64,000 nucleotides of DNA, taken from NCBI RefSeq assembly GCF_014700075.1, contig NZ_JACXBU010000004.1:124001-188000 (forward strand). The letters run 5' to 3'. Below the pieces are notes generated by a model that was not told the origin of the DNA, searched no databases, and saw only the letters and a program-made list of their open reading frames with translations. Of the stretch, positions 47,726 through 56,683 are shown piece after piece; within the stretch, counting starts at the first letter, position 1; each line of letters begins with the position of its first letter. The translations under genes were made by a program, and so were the position numbers. This DNA comes from Pseudomonas sp. JM0905a. GTDB lineage: Bacteria > Pseudomonadota > Gammaproteobacteria > Pseudomonadales > Pseudomonadaceae.

Positions 47726-49051
47726 ATGCCCAGCTCCAACGCCCCGCTCGACCTGCTCTTGCTCCCGTCATGGATAGTCCCGGTGGAACCTGCCGGCGTT
47801 GTGCTGCGGGATCATGCGCTGGGCATCCGCGACGGTCGTATCGCCCTGCTCGCCCCACGTGACGTCGCGCTGCGCGCCGAAGCCCGCGAGCGCCGCGAAC
47901 TGCCGGGCATGCTGCTGGCTCCCGGGCTGATCAACGCCCACGGCCACGCCGCGATGACCCTGTTCCGTGGGTTGGCCGACGACCTGCCGCTGATGACCTG
48001 GCTACAGGAACACATCTGGCCCGCCGAGGCCAAATGGGTCGATGAGACATTTGTCCGCGACGGCACCGAACTGGCCGTGGCCGAGCAGATCAAGGGCGGC
48101 ATCAGCTGCTTCTCCGACATGTATTTCTTCCCGGCGCAGGCCAGCTCCGTCATACATGCTGCCGGTATCAAGGCGCAACTGGCGATTCCGGTGCTGGACT
48201 TCCCCATTCCCGGCGCCGCCGACTCTGCCGAGGCCATTCGCCGTGGCGTCGAGCTGTTCAGCGACCTCAAGCACCATCCGCGCATCAAGGTCGCCTTCGG
48301 CCCCCACGCCCCCTACAGCGTCAGCGATGACAAGCTGGAGAACATCCGCGTGCTGGCCGAGGAACTGGACGCCGGCATTCATATGCACGTTCAGGAAACC
48401 GCTTTCGAAGTCCAGCAGAGCCTGGAGCTGCGCGGCGAGCGCCCGATGGTGCGCCTCTCCCGCCTCGGCCTGCTGGGCCCGCGTTTCCAGGCCGTGCACA
48501 TGACCCAGGTGGACGACGCCGACCTGGCCCTGCTGGTGGAAAGCAACAGCAACGTAATCCACTGCCCCGAGTCCAATCTCAAGCTGGCCAGCGGTTTCTG
48601 CCCGGTCGAGCGCCTGTGGCAGGCTGGCGTGAACGTCGCCGTCGGCACCGATGGCGCAGCCAGCAACAATGACCTGGACCTGCTCGGCGAAACCCGTACC
48701 GCCGCCCTCCTGGCCAAAGCCGTTTCCGGCTCGGCGAGCGCCCTGGATGCCCATCGCGCCCTACGCATGGCCACCCTCAATGGCGCGCGGGCCCTCGGCA
48801 TCGACCAGGACACCGGCTCCCTGGAACTGGGCAAGGCTGCCGACCTGGTAGCCTTCGACCTCTCCGGACTGGCCCAGCAACCTGTCTACGACCCGGTTTC
48901 CCAACTTATCTATGCCACCGGGCGCGACGCGGTGCGGCACCTCTGGGTCGACGGCAGGCAACTGCTGGACGACGGCCGCCTGACGCGCCTGGACGAAGAG
49001 CGCCTGGGCGCCACTGCCCGTGCCTGGGGCGATCGCATCGCCGGCCGCTGA
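47726..49051 (+). CDS. mtaD: Methylthioadenosine (S-adenosylhomocysteine) deaminase
   Basis: A 441-residue TRZ/ATZ-family amidohydrolase. The metal site is seen in [19 protein letters not shown] (HxH), HMHVQET, and [16 protein letters not shown] with Asp. The family hydrolyses the 6-amino group of adenine nucleosides; the pairing with mtnA and the P. aeruginosa precedent make methylthioadenosine the likely substrate, giving methylthioinosine. It is followed by ubiG after 21 bases and probably heads that transcript. Confidence 0.9.
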   Translation: MPSSNAPLDLLLLPSWIVPVEPAGVVLRDHALGIRDGRIALLAPRDVALRAEARERRELPGMLLAPGLINAHGHAAMTLFRGLADDLPLMTWLQEHIWPAEAKWVDETFVRDGTELAVAEQIKGGISCFSDMYFFPAQASSVIHAAGIKAQLAIPVLDFPIPGAADSAEAIRRGVELFSDLKHHPRIKVAFGPHAPYSVSDDKLENIRVLAEELDAGIHMHVQETAFEVQQSLELRGERPMVRLSRLGLLGPRFQAVHMTQVDDADLALLVESNSNVIHCPESNLKLASGFCPVERLWQAGVNVAVGTDGAASNNDLDLLGETRTAALLAKAVSGSASALDAHRALRMATLNGARALGIDQDTGSLELGKAADLVAFDLSGLAQQPVYDPVSQLIYATGRDAVRHLWVDGRQLLDDGRLTRLDEERLGATARAWGDRIAGR

Positions 49052-49072
49052 ATTTTGTTTCGAGGACATTCC

Positions 49073-49771
49073 ATGACTAACGTCGATCACGTCGAAATCG
49101 CCAAGTTCGAGGCCCTCGCCCACCGCTGGTGGGATCGCGAGAGCGAGTTCAAGCCCCTCCACGACATCAACCCCCTGCGGGTCAACTGGATCGACGAGCG
49201 GGTCAAGCTGGCCGGCAAGAAGGTGCTGGACGTCGGCTGCGGCGGCGGTATCCTCAGCGAGTCCATGGCTCAGCGCGGCGCCACCGTCACCGGCATCGAC
49301 ATGGGCGAAGCCCCGCTAGCCGTCGCCCAGCTGCACCAGCTGGAATCCGGCGTGCCGGTGGAGTATCGCCGCATCACCGCCGAAGCCCTGGCCGCCGAGA
49401 TGCCCGGCCAGTTCGACGTGGTGACCTGCATGGAGATGCTCGAACACGTGCCGGACCCGGCCTCGGTGATCCGCGCCTGCTACACCCTGGTCAAACCGGG
49501 CGGTCAGGTGTTCTTCTCCACCATCAACCGCAATCCCAAGGCCTACCTCTTCGCCATCGTCGGTGCCGAGTACGTCATGCGCCTCCTGCCGCGCGGCACC
49601 CACGACTTCAAGAAGTTCATCCGCCCCTCCGAGCTGGGCGCCTGGAGCCGCGCCGCCGGCCTGCAGGTTAAGGACATCATCGGCCTGACCTACAACCCGC
49701 TGACCAAGCACTACAAGCTGGAAGCCGACGTGGACGTCAACTACATGATCCAGACCCTGCGCGAGGAGTGA
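49073..49771 (+). CDS. ubiG: Ubiquinone biosynthesis O-methyltransferase
   Basis: A 232-residue SAM enzyme doing both O-methylations of ubiquinone synthesis. [20 protein letters not shown] and [11 protein letters not shown] are the UbiG start, [20 protein letters not shown] is motif I, and EMLEHVPDP the catalytic region. [20 protein letters not shown] is the UbiG membrane-binding region. ATG 49073 follows CGAGGA. The mupP ATG comes five bases after its stop. Confidence 0.94.
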   Translation: MTNVDHVEIAKFEALAHRWWDRESEFKPLHDINPLRVNWIDERVKLAGKKVLDVGCGGGILSESMAQRGATVTGIDMGEAPLAVAQLHQLESGVPVEYRRITAEALAAEMPGQFDVVTCMEMLEHVPDPASVIRACYTLVKPGGQVFFSTINRNPKAYLFAIVGAEYVMRLLPRGTHDFKKFIRPSELGAWSRAAGLQVKDIIGLTYNPLTKHYKLEADVDVNYMIQTLREE

Positions 49772-49776
49772 CTGGC

Positions 49777-50448
49777 ATGCGACTTCAAGCGGTACTTTTC
49801 GACATGGACGGCACCCTGCTCGACTCGGCGCCGGACTTCATCGCCATCTGCCAGGCCATGCGCGCCGACCGCGGCCTGCCACCGCAGGACGAGAAAGCGA
49901 TCCGCGACGTGGTTTCCGGCGGTGCCCGCGCCATGGTCGCCACCGCCTTCGAGATGGACCCGCAAGCACCTGAATTCGAGCCGCTGCGCCTGGAATTCCT
50001 GGAGCGCTACCAGAGCCATTGCGCCGTGCTCACCCGCCCCTTCGATGGCATCGACGAGCTGCTGGCGGACATCGAGCAGGCCAAGCTGATCTGGGGCGTG
50101 GTAACCAACAAGCCGGTCCGCTACGCCGAACCCATCATGGAGCAGCTCGGCCTTGCAGGCCGCTCCGCCGTGCTGATCTGCCCCGACCACGTGAAGAACA
50201 GCAAGCCGGACCCGGAAATGCTCCTGCTGGCCTGCAGCAAGCTGAACCTGGACCCGGCCAGCGTGCTCTTCGTCGGTGACGACCTGCGCGACATCGAGTC
50301 CGGCCGCGCCGCCGGCACCCGTACCGCGGCAGTCAGCTACGGCTACATCCACCCCAGCGACAACCCCGCGCACTGGGGTGCCGACGTGGTGGTCCACCAT
50401 CCGCTCGAACTGCGCGCCGTGCTCGACCGCGCGCTGTGCAGCTGCTGA
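49777..50448 (+). CDS. mupP: N-acetylmuramic acid 6-phosphate phosphatase MupP (HAD family)
   Basis: A 223-residue HAD phosphatase. Motif [15 protein letters not shown], motif II VVTNKP, and motif [17 protein letters not shown] with VGDDLRDIE are all present. Once annotated as phosphoglycolate phosphatase, the P. aeruginosa gene next to ubiG and yciK is known as MupP, which removes phosphate from MurNAc-6-P in peptidoglycan recycling. ATG 49777 has GAGGAG upstream; a GTG at 49768 would overlap ubiG. Confidence 0.9.
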   Translation: MRLQAVLFDMDGTLLDSAPDFIAICQAMRADRGLPPQDEKAIRDVVSGGARAMVATAFEMDPQAPEFEPLRLEFLERYQSHCAVLTRPFDGIDELLADIEQAKLIWGVVTNKPVRYAEPIMEQLGLAGRSAVLICPDHVKNSKPDPEMLLLACSKLNLDPASVLFVGDDLRDIESGRAAGTRTAAVSYGYIHPSDNPAHWGADVVVHHPLELRAVLDRALCSC

Positions 50449-50476
50449 TACCGGCAGCGCCCCGTAGGAGACTCAC

Positions 50477-51217
50477 ATGTTCCAGTATTCCGCCCGCCCC
50501 GACCTGCTCAAGGACCGGGTGATCCTGATCACCGGCGCCGGCCGTGGCATCGGCGCCGCCGCCGCCAAGACCTTCGCCGCCCACGGTGCCACCGTGCTGC
50601 TGCTGGGCAAGACCGAAGCCAGCCTGAACGCCGTTTACGACGAGATCGAAGCCGCTGGCCATCCGCAGGCCGCAGTCATCCCCTTCAACCTGGAAACCGC
50701 CCAACCGCACCAGTACGACGAACTGGCAGCAACCCTGGAAGCGGAATTCGGGCGCATTGACGGCGTGCTGCACAACGCCTCCATCCTTGGGCCGCGCACG
50801 CCCCTCGAGCAGCTTTCCGGCGAAAACTTCATGCGCGTCATGCAGGTCAACGTCAACGCCATGTTCATGCTGACCAGCACCCTGCTGCCGCTGCTCAAGC
50901 TGTCGAAGGACGCCTCGGTGGTGTTCACCTCCAGCAGCGTCGGCCGCAAGGGCCGCGCCTACTGGGGCGCCTACGCAGTGTCCAAATTCGCCACCGAGGG
51001 CCTGATGCAGGTCCTGGCCGACGAAGTGGACGGCATCGCCAGCGTGCGCGCCAACAGCGTGAATCCCGGTGCGACTCGCACCAGCATGCGCGCGCAGGCC
51101 TATCCAGGTGAAAACCCCGAAAACAATCCGGAACCAGCGGCAATCATGCCTGTCTACCTCTATCTCATGGGGCCAGACAGCGCCGGTGTGAACGGCCAGG
51201 CTTTCGACGCGCAATGA
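50477..51217 (+). CDS. yciK: YciK-family SDR oxidoreductase
   Basis: A 246-residue SDR. The nucleotide motif is TGAGRGIG, the structural motif HNAS, and the catalytic set is Ser in TSSSVGRKG with Tyr-Lys in AYWGAYAVSKFA. YciK is conserved next to ubiG/mupP in Pseudomonas; its substrate is unknown. It ends the mtaD-ubiG-mupP-yciK run. A 10-bp hairpin lies just after the stop. Confidence 0.88.
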   Translation: MFQYSARPDLLKDRVILITGAGRGIGAAAAKTFAAHGATVLLLGKTEASLNAVYDEIEAAGHPQAAVIPFNLETAQPHQYDELAATLEAEFGRIDGVLHNASILGPRTPLEQLSGENFMRVMQVNVNAMFMLTSTLLPLLKLSKDASVVFTSSSVGRKGRAYWGAYAVSKFATEGLMQVLADEVDGIASVRANSVNPGATRTSMRAQAYPGENPENNPEPAAIMPVYLYLMGPDSAGVNGQAFDAQ

Positions 51218-51226
51218 CTTCCCTCC

Positions 51227-51248
51227 GCGGCGGTCATCTGACCGCCGC
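51227..51248. terminator. Hairpin after yciK
   Basis: GCGGCGGTCA and TGACCGCCGC form a perfect 10-bp stem around TC, ten bases after the yciK stop. No T-run follows, so termination is only probable. The rest of 51218-51457 shows nothing else I can name. Confidence 0.5.
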
Positions 51249-51457
51249 AGCCTCTGCCAATTTTCCGGCAGCTTCTCCCTGTGACCGGCATCACATTGCC
51301 ATTATTTCGCCATCAAACCGGCAAGGGCTTGCCGCGGGAGCTGGCAATAGAAACCTAACGTATTGAAATTAAAGCGATTGCAAGGGATCGCGAACTCCTG
51401 GCACGAAAATAGCTCCATGCCCGGTGTCGTCGCATTTTGCGTCAGAGGTTCAACTCA

Positions 51458-52384
51458 ATGGTTCCTCCCATCCAGACCAACACCATCGATTTCGATGCAG
51501 CCAAGCTGCAGCGCCTCGGCTTCTCCGGCAAGCGCCAGCCCAAGCTGCGTCCTATCAGCCTGGCGGAGCTGCGTCGTCAGCTGACCCTGCAGCTGCAGAC
51601 CAGCCTGGAGGTGGAGCGCATCGTCAACCTGTTCTTCAGCGAGGTTCAGCGCCTGGTACCCCTCGACGCCCTGGGCTACCAGCACCAGAGCAGCGACCTG
51701 CGCCTGGAGTACGGCAGCCGTTCGAGCCACTCGGCCGGTTATCGCCTGACCCACGAAGGCGAGTACCTGGGTGAACTGATTTTCCGCCGCAATCAGCGCT
51801 TCGACGAACACGAGCTGAACCAATTGGAATCCCTGCTCGCCACCCTGCTCTTCCCGCTGCGCAACGCACTGCTCTACCGCGCCGCCGTCCAGAGCGCCCT
51901 GCGCGATCCGCTGACCGACACCGGCAACCGCATCGCCATGGAGCAGACCCTGCAGCGCGAAGTCGATCTCGCTCGACGCAACCTGCAACCACTGTCGGTA
52001 CTGATGCTGGACATCGACCACTTCAAGCGCATCAACGACGAATTCGGCCACAGCACCGGCGACGAAGTACTGAAAGCGGTAGCCAATACCCTCAAGACCC
52101 GTCTGCGCAACGTCGACATGGTGTTCCGCTTCGGCGGCGAGGAATTCCTCGTGCTGCTCTCCGGTACCTGCCGTGAAGCTGCTGCCCTGGTAGGCGAACG
52201 CCTGCGCATGGGCATCCTCGAACTGCAGCACCTGGTACAGGGCCGCCCCCTGGATTTGTCCATCAGCCTCGGTTGCGCCACCCTGCTGCCGGCGGAATCG
52301 GTGGAAAGCCTGTTGCGCCGGGCGGACAACGCCCTCTACGTGGCCAAGCGCGAAGGCCGCAACCGGCTGTCCATGGCGGGCTGA
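51458..52384 (+). CDS. GGDEF-domain diguanylate cyclase
   Basis: A 308-residue protein. The N-terminal half has a GAF-like sensor without membrane segments (residues about 35-150: LTLQLQTSLEVERIVNLFFS, DALGYQHQSSDLRLEY). The C-terminal half is a GGDEF domain with DPLTDTGNRIAMEQ, DIDHFKRINDEFGH and the active GGEEF. The inhibitory I-site RxxD is present (RNVD, five residues before GGEEF), so product inhibition is expected. It makes c-di-GMP in the cytoplasm. ATG 51458 follows TCAGAGG; an earlier frame start at 51437 lacks support. Confidence 0.9.
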   Translation: MVPPIQTNTIDFDAAKLQRLGFSGKRQPKLRPISLAELRRQLTLQLQTSLEVERIVNLFFSEVQRLVPLDALGYQHQSSDLRLEYGSRSSHSAGYRLTHEGEYLGELIFRRNQRFDEHELNQLESLLATLLFPLRNALLYRAAVQSALRDPLTDTGNRIAMEQTLQREVDLARRNLQPLSVLMLDIDHFKRINDEFGHSTGDEVLKAVANTLKTRLRNVDMVFRFGGEEFLVLLSGTCREAAALVGERLRMGILELQHLVQGRPLDLSISLGCATLLPAESVESLLRRADNALYVAKREGRNRLSMAG

Positions 52385-52390
52385 CATACG

Positions 52391-52430
52391 CTGGGAGCGA
52401 TTTCGATCGCGAATGAATTCGCTCCCACAG
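52391..52430. repeat. Palindromic repeat (CTGGGAGCGATTTCGATCGC) before the terminator
   Basis: A 40-base element in which CTGGGAGCGA is matched by TCGCTCCCACAG, with GAATGAATTC inside. It belongs to the dispersed GGGGCGA family. Confidence 0.6.
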
Positions 52431-52433
52431 CGC

Positions 52434-52470
52434 AAAAAAAGAAGGGGCTCATCTGAGCCCCTTCTTCATT
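52434..52470. terminator. Bidirectional rho-independent terminator
   Basis: GAAGGGGCTC and GAGCCCCTTC form a 10-bp stem around ATCT, with seven A before and a T-rich tail after. It lies between the convergent diguanylate cyclase and rluB genes and ends both. Confidence 0.9.
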
Positions 52471-52480
52471 TCACCGGCTA

Positions 52481-53809
52481 TCAGCGCTTGCGACCGAACC
52501 CCGGACGCTGGCCTTCGCCGCCGGGCGGGCCGCTGCGCTTGTGCTGCGGACGCTGGGGCTTGCGCGCCGGACGATCAGCCAGCTCAACAGCCGGACGCTC
52601 GCCCTGGGGCTTGGCCGGGCGCTTCTTGTTCACGTCGCGCGGACGATCGGCAACCGGCGTGCCACGCGGAGCACGGGCCGGACGCTCATCACCGTCACGG
52701 CGCTGACCGCGAGCCGGACGTTCATCACCTTCGCGACGCGGGCCACGAGCCGGGCGTTCATCACCCTCACGACGCGGACCACGTGCGGGACGCTCATCAC
52801 CATCACGGCGCTGGCCGCGAGCCGGACGCTCGTCACCCTCGCGACGCGGGCCGCGAGCCGGACGCTCACCACCTTCATGGCGCGGACCACGGGCCGGGCG
52901 CTCATCACCCTCGTGACGCGGACCACGGGAGGGGCGCTCGTCACCTTCACGACGCGGAGCACGGGCACCTGCCGGCTTCGGCGACTTGCGCTGCAGGCGG
53001 TCGAGCTTCTCGCGGAACTTGCCCTTCATGGCCGGCAGGGCCACAGGCTTGAGACCGACTTCAGCGCTGAGGATGTCCACCTCGGTCTGGCTCATTTCGC
53101 GCCAGCGACCCATGGTCAGGTCGGAGGTGATGAACACCGGACCGAAGCGCACGCGCTTCAGGCGGCTGACCACCAGTCCCTGGGACTCCCACAGACGGCG
53201 CACTTCACGGTTACGGCCTTCCATCACCACGCAGTGGTACCAATGGTTGAGGCCGTCGCCGCCGGGCGCTTCCTGGATGTCGGTGAACTTCGCGGGACCA
53301 TCTTCCAGCATCACGCCGTGCTTGAGGTTCTCGAGCATTTCCTCGGTGACCTCACCACGCACGCGCACCGCGTACTCGCGGTCCATCTCGAACGAGGGGT
53401 GCATCAGTCGGTTGGCCAGCTCACCGTCAGTGGTGAACAGCAGCAGGCCGGTGGTGTTGATGTCCAGTCGGCCAACGTTGATCCAGCGACCAACCTTCGC
53501 ACGCGGCAGACGCTCGAAGACGGTAGGACGGCCTTCCGGATCATCGCGGGTGCAGACTTCGCCTTCCGGCTTGTTGTAGATCAGCACGCGACGGACGCTT
53601 TCGGCTTCCTCTTCGCGCTTGAGCAGACGACCGTCGACGCTGATGGCGTCATGGCTGTCCACGCGTTGGCCGAGAGTGGCGGGTTCGCCATTGACCTTCA
53701 CTCGGCCTTCAGTAATCCAGGCCTCGATATCGCGGCGAGAAGCCAGCCCCATGCGGGCCAGGACCTTCTGCAGCTTTTCCCCTGCGGGGCTGTATTCGAC
53801 TTCGCTCAT
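52481..53809 (-). CDS. rluB: Ribosomal large subunit pseudouridine synthase B with repeat tail
   Basis: A 442-residue enzyme that makes pseudouridine 2605 in 23S rRNA. Residues 1-65 hold the S4 RNA-binding domain (LQKVLARMGLASRRDIEAWI). The catalytic Asp is in NVGRLDINTTGLLLFTTDGE. The core ends near residue 270. Then comes an Arg/Pro/Glu-rich tail of about 170 residues with eight tandem 12-residue units (PRREGDERPARG). E. coli RluB also has an Arg-rich tail but not this regular. ATG 53809 has the RBS GGGAGGTG; the frame runs back to 53851 through a hairpin. Confidence 0.9.
   Translation of the reverse strand: MSEVEYSPAGEKLQKVLARMGLASRRDIEAWITEGRVKVNGEPATLGQRVDSHDAISVDGRLLKREEEAESVRRVLIYNKPEGEVCTRDDPEGRPTVFERLPRAKVGRWINVGRLDINTTGLLLFTTDGELANRLMHPSFEMDREYAVRVRGEVTEEMLENLKHGVMLEDGPAKFTDIQEAPGGDGLNHWYHCVVMEGRNREVRRLWESQGLVVSRLKRVRFGPVFITSDLTMGRWREMSQTEVDILSAEVGLKPVALPAMKGKFREKLDRLQRKSPKPAGARAPRREGDERPSRGPRHEGDERPARGPRHEGGERPARGPRREGDERPARGQRRDGDERPARGPRREGDERPARGPRREGDERPARGQRRDGDERPARAPRGTPVADRPRDVNKKRPAKPQGERPAVELADRPARKPQRPQHKRSGPPGGEGQRPGFGRKR
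52670..52957 (-). repeat. Eight 36-bp tandem repeats coding the RluB tail
   Basis: Eight units of 36 bases encode PRREGDERPARG with small changes (H for R, Q for P, D for E, S for A). Many changes are shared between units (three are of the Q/D type), as expected from unequal crossing-over. The region is in frame and adds no stop. Confidence 0.85.
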
Positions 53810-53833
53810 CTGGGCACCTCCCGGTGTATCAGT

Positions 53834-53859
53834 AAAAAGGCCGCGCATCATACGCGGCC
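53834..53859 (-). terminator. Terminator/attenuator upstream of rluB
   Basis: On the minus strand GGCCGCG and CGCGGCC pair around TATGATG, followed by five T. It lies between scpB and rluB, only 25 bases before the rluB start codon, so it may attenuate read-through from scpAB into rluB. Confidence 0.7.
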
Positions 53860-53920
53860 ACTGGCACTCAGGCTAGTTGAGCAATGCCCCGACGTCAGCC
53901 TGACCGCTGACCGGCGGCGA

Positions 53921-54709
53921 TCAATGCAGGGTTTCGTCCGACAGCGACTCGTCGTTTTCTTCAGCAGCGGCCTCGACTGCATCGTCATCCTCGGCGAGCA
54001 GCAGGTCGTCAAAGTCGGTCTTCAGGCCTTCTTCCATGACGTCCAGTTCGGCCAGCAGGCTGCGGAAGCTGGTTTCTTCACGTGGTTCGGCCGGCAGCTC
54101 AGCATCGGCTCGGGCCTGGAGCCCTTCGGGCACCGGCTCTTCACCGTCTTCCAGGGCCAGCACCGGTTCCGGTTCGAGCTCGCGCAAAGCGGCCAGTGGT
54201 GGCAGCTCTTCCAGGCTCTTCAGGTTGAAGTGATCGAGGAAGGCGCGAGTGGTGGCGAACATGGCCGGCTTGCCGGGCACATCACGGTAGCCAACGACGC
54301 GAATCCACTCGCGCTCCAGCAGCGTCTTGACGATCTGACTGTTGACCGCCACGCCACGGATGTCTTCGATCTCGCCACGGGTGATGGGCTGGCGGTAAGC
54401 CACCAGCGCCAGGGTTTCCAGCATGGCGCGGGAATAACGCTGCGGGCGCTCCTCCCAGAGCCGGCCGACCCAGGGCGAAAACCGCTCGCGCACTTGCAGT
54501 CGATAGCCGGAAGCCACCTCTCGCAGCTCGAATGCGCGCTTTTCGCAACTTTTGCCGAGGATGGCCAAAGCGGAACGAATCACCGACAACTCGGGGCGCT
54601 CGGCCTCTTCGAAGAGTTCGGCCAGACGCTCCAGCGACAGGGGTTTTCCGGATGCCAGGAGAAAGGCTTCCAGCAGCGAGGCGAGTTCCTTGGGATCGTT
54701 GAGGTTCAT
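53921..54709 (-). CDS. scpB: Segregation and condensation protein B
   Basis: A 262-residue protein. Two winged-helix domains are visible in the first 175 residues (LLEAFLLASGKPLSLERLAE; RAMLETLALVAYRQPITRGE). A longer acidic C-terminal tail (DDLLLAEDDDAVEAAAEEND) follows. ScpB pairs with ScpA to form the kleisin complex with SMC for chromosome condensation. The start follows the scpA stop directly, so the two are an operon. Confidence 0.93.
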   Translation of the reverse strand: MNLNDPKELASLLEAFLLASGKPLSLERLAELFEEAERPELSVIRSALAILGKSCEKRAFELREVASGYRLQVRERFSPWVGRLWEERPQRYSRAMLETLALVAYRQPITRGEIEDIRGVAVNSQIVKTLLEREWIRVVGYRDVPGKPAMFATTRAFLDHFNLKSLEELPPLAALRELEPEPVLALEDGEEPVPEGLQARADAELPAEPREETSFRSLLAELDVMEEGLKTDFDDLLLAEDDDAVEAAAEENDESLSDETLH

Positions 54710-55537
54710 CTACTCGGCTCTGGCGCGCACATGGATGGGGGCAAAGGGTTCATTCTGCACCAGTTCCACCAACTGTTCCTTGATCAGCTCGAGCACCGCC
54801 ATGAAGGTGACGACCACGCCAAGGCGACCCTCCTCCACCGCGAACAGCGCGACGAAGGGCACGAAAGCGCCGCCTTTCAGCCTTTCCAGTACCTCACTCA
54901 TGCGCTCGCGGGTCGACAGCGCCTCGCGGGTCACCTGGTGGCTTTCGAACATATCGGCACGGCGCAGCACTTCGGCCATGGACAACAGCACTTCTTCCAG
55001 CGCCACGTCCGGCAGCAACTTGCGCGCCCGCGCGTCGGGGGCATCCAGGCGCGGCACGATCAGGTCGCGCCCAACGCGCGGCAGTTCGTCGATGCCTTCG
55101 GCGGCAGCCTTGAAGCGCTCGTACTCCTGCAAACGGCGGATCAGCTCGGCGCGCGGGTCCTCTTCCTCTTCTTCCGCCTCGTTCGAACGCGGCAGCAGCA
55201 TGCGCGACTTGATCTCGGCCAGCATGGCGGCCATCACCAGGTATTCGGCGGCCAGTTCCAGGCGCACCGACTTCATCAGCTCGACATAAGCCATGTACTG
55301 GTGGGTGATGGCGGCCACGGGGATGTCGAGGATGTCGATGTTCTGCTTGCGGATCAGGTAGAGCAGCAGGTCAAGCGGGCCTTCGAAGGCTTCGAGGAAA
55401 ACCTCCAGCGCATCCGGCGGGATATAGAGGTCCTGCGGCAACTCGGTCACCGCCTGGCCGTAGACCAGGGCGAAGGGCAGCTCCTGCTGGGCGCCCGCCT
55501 GGGGATCCGGCGACTCGGTTGGCGGTGTTTCGTGCAT
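54710..55537 (-). CDS. scpA: Segregation and condensation protein A
   Basis: A kleisin of about 275 residues. FEGPLDLLLYLIRKQNIDIL with IPVAAITHQYMAYVELM is the N-terminal SMC-binding domain, EYLVMAAMLAEIKSRMLLPR the following helix, and FMAVLELIKEQLVELVQNEP the C-terminal winged helix. It is translated first and followed by scpB. I prefer ATG 55537 (MHETPP); ATG/TTG choices up to 55567 are possible because neither has a good RBS. Confidence 0.92.
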   Translation of the reverse strand: MHETPPTESPDPQAGAQQELPFALVYGQAVTELPQDLYIPPDALEVFLEAFEGPLDLLLYLIRKQNIDILDIPVAAITHQYMAYVELMKSVRLELAAEYLVMAAMLAEIKSRMLLPRSNEAEEEEEDPRAELIRRLQEYERFKAAAEGIDELPRVGRDLIVPRLDAPDARARKLLPDVALEEVLLSMAEVLRRADMFESHQVTREALSTRERMSEVLERLKGGAFVPFVALFAVEEGRLGVVVTFMAVLELIKEQLVELVQNEPFAPIHVRARAE

Positions 55538-55674
55538 CACGGTTTTCTCGATCAGGCCTGCCGGCAAGGACCGGCCGGCGGGAAAGCGGGCAAATTAGCA
55601 CCATGTGCCAGACTAAAAAAGTACGACGCAGCACCCCTGGTCAGGTTTGGAGCAAAGCGCTCATGGAGGTTCAA

Positions 55675-56031
55675 ATGAAACTCGTCACCCTGATGTTCAG
55701 TGCCGTCCTCGTGTTCCTCAGCCTCACCCTGGTGCCAATAACAACAGCACAGGCAGGCATGATTGGCACCGACGAAGCGGTCTCCACCCAGCAGCAATCC
55801 GGCGATCGAGCCCGAATCGACGCTTTTCTGAGCAAATCCGAGGTTCAGGACCAGATGCGCGCGATGGGCGTGGATGTAGCCACGGCCCGCGCCAGGGTAC
55901 AGGCACTGACCAATGAGGAAGCCGCCCAGTTGGCGCAGAAGATGAATGTCGTGCCCGCGGGCGGGAACATCAGCAGTACCGACTTCATCATCATCCTGCT
56001 GGTGATCATCCTGGTGGCGATCCTGCTTTAG
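55675..56031 (+). CDS. PA2779-like small membrane protein
   Basis: A 118-residue protein with a signal or anchor (LMFSAVLVFLSLTLVPITTA ending AQAG) and a hydrophobic C-terminus (DFIIILLVIILVAILL). The middle is charged and helical (DAFLSKSEVQDQMRAMGVDV; LTNEEAAQLAQKMN). This matches the PA2779 family of Pseudomonas. In the genomes I know it is followed by a PA2778-type cysteine peptidase (C39-like); none is here. RBS GGAGG precedes the ATG. The function is unknown. Confidence 0.75.
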   Translation: MKLVTLMFSAVLVFLSLTLVPITTAQAGMIGTDEAVSTQQQSGDRARIDAFLSKSEVQDQMRAMGVDVATARARVQALTNEEAAQLAQKMNVVPAGGNISSTDFIIILLVIILVAILL

Positions 56032-56040
56032 GCGGTTCCG

Positions 56041-56670
56041 TCAATCCTCATCCAGGAAGGGCTGCGGGTCGCCGCAGCCCACACGCACGACCTCCGGCTT
56101 GCCTTCGGAGAGATTGATCACGGTGGAAGCCGCCATTCCCCCGTGGCCGCCATCGATGATCAGGTCCACCTGATGCTCGAGGATTTGCCGCATCTCGTAA
56201 GGGTCGCTCATGGGCAGGTCTTCACCCGGAAGGATCAGGCTGGTGCTCATCAGGGGCGCGCCCAGCTGCTCCAGCAGCGCCAGCGCGATGGGGTGATCCG
56301 GCACCCGCATGCCGATGGTGCGCCGCTTCGGGTGCATCAGCATGCGCGGGACTTCGCGCGTGGCGCTGAGAATGAAGGTGTAAGGGCCGGGAGTGTGTGC
56401 CTTGATCAGGCGAAACGCGGCGGTATCCACCTTGGCGAACACACCGATCTCGGACAGATCCCGGCATACCAGGGTGAAGTTGTGCTTCTCATCCAGCCGG
56501 CGCAGTCGACGAATGCGTTCGACCGCGCCCTTGTCGCCGATCAGGCAACCCAGGGCGTAGGACGAATCGGTGGGATAGACGATCACCCCACCCGCTTTGA
56601 CGATTTCCACGGCCTGCTTGATCAGGCGCGGCTGTGGATTATCCGGATGAATCTGGAAAAATTGACTCAC
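56041..56670 (-). CDS. yciO: YciO-family (Sua5/YrdC-like) protein
   Basis: A 209-residue YrdC-fold protein. GGVIVYPTDSSYALGCLIGD is the nucleotide-binding start, KHNFTLVCRDLSEIG and TPGPYTFILSATREVPRML the typical Sua5 body. RTIGMRVPDHP is the conserved active loop. YciO proteins resemble the tRNA threonylcarbamoyl-AMP synthase but their role is less certain. GTG 56670 has GGGAGACG upstream. The end lies nine bases from the convergent PA2779-like gene. The start lies 13 bases after the PHP gene stop. Confidence 0.87.
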   Translation of the reverse strand: MSQFFQIHPDNPQPRLIKQAVEIVKAGGVIVYPTDSSYALGCLIGDKGAVERIRRLRRLDEKHNFTLVCRDLSEIGVFAKVDTAAFRLIKAHTPGPYTFILSATREVPRMLMHPKRRTIGMRVPDHPIALALLEQLGAPLMSTSLILPGEDLPMSDPYEMRQILEHQVDLIIDGGHGGMAASTVINLSEGKPEVVRVGCGDPQPFLDED

Positions 56671-56683
56671 GACGTCTCCCTGT

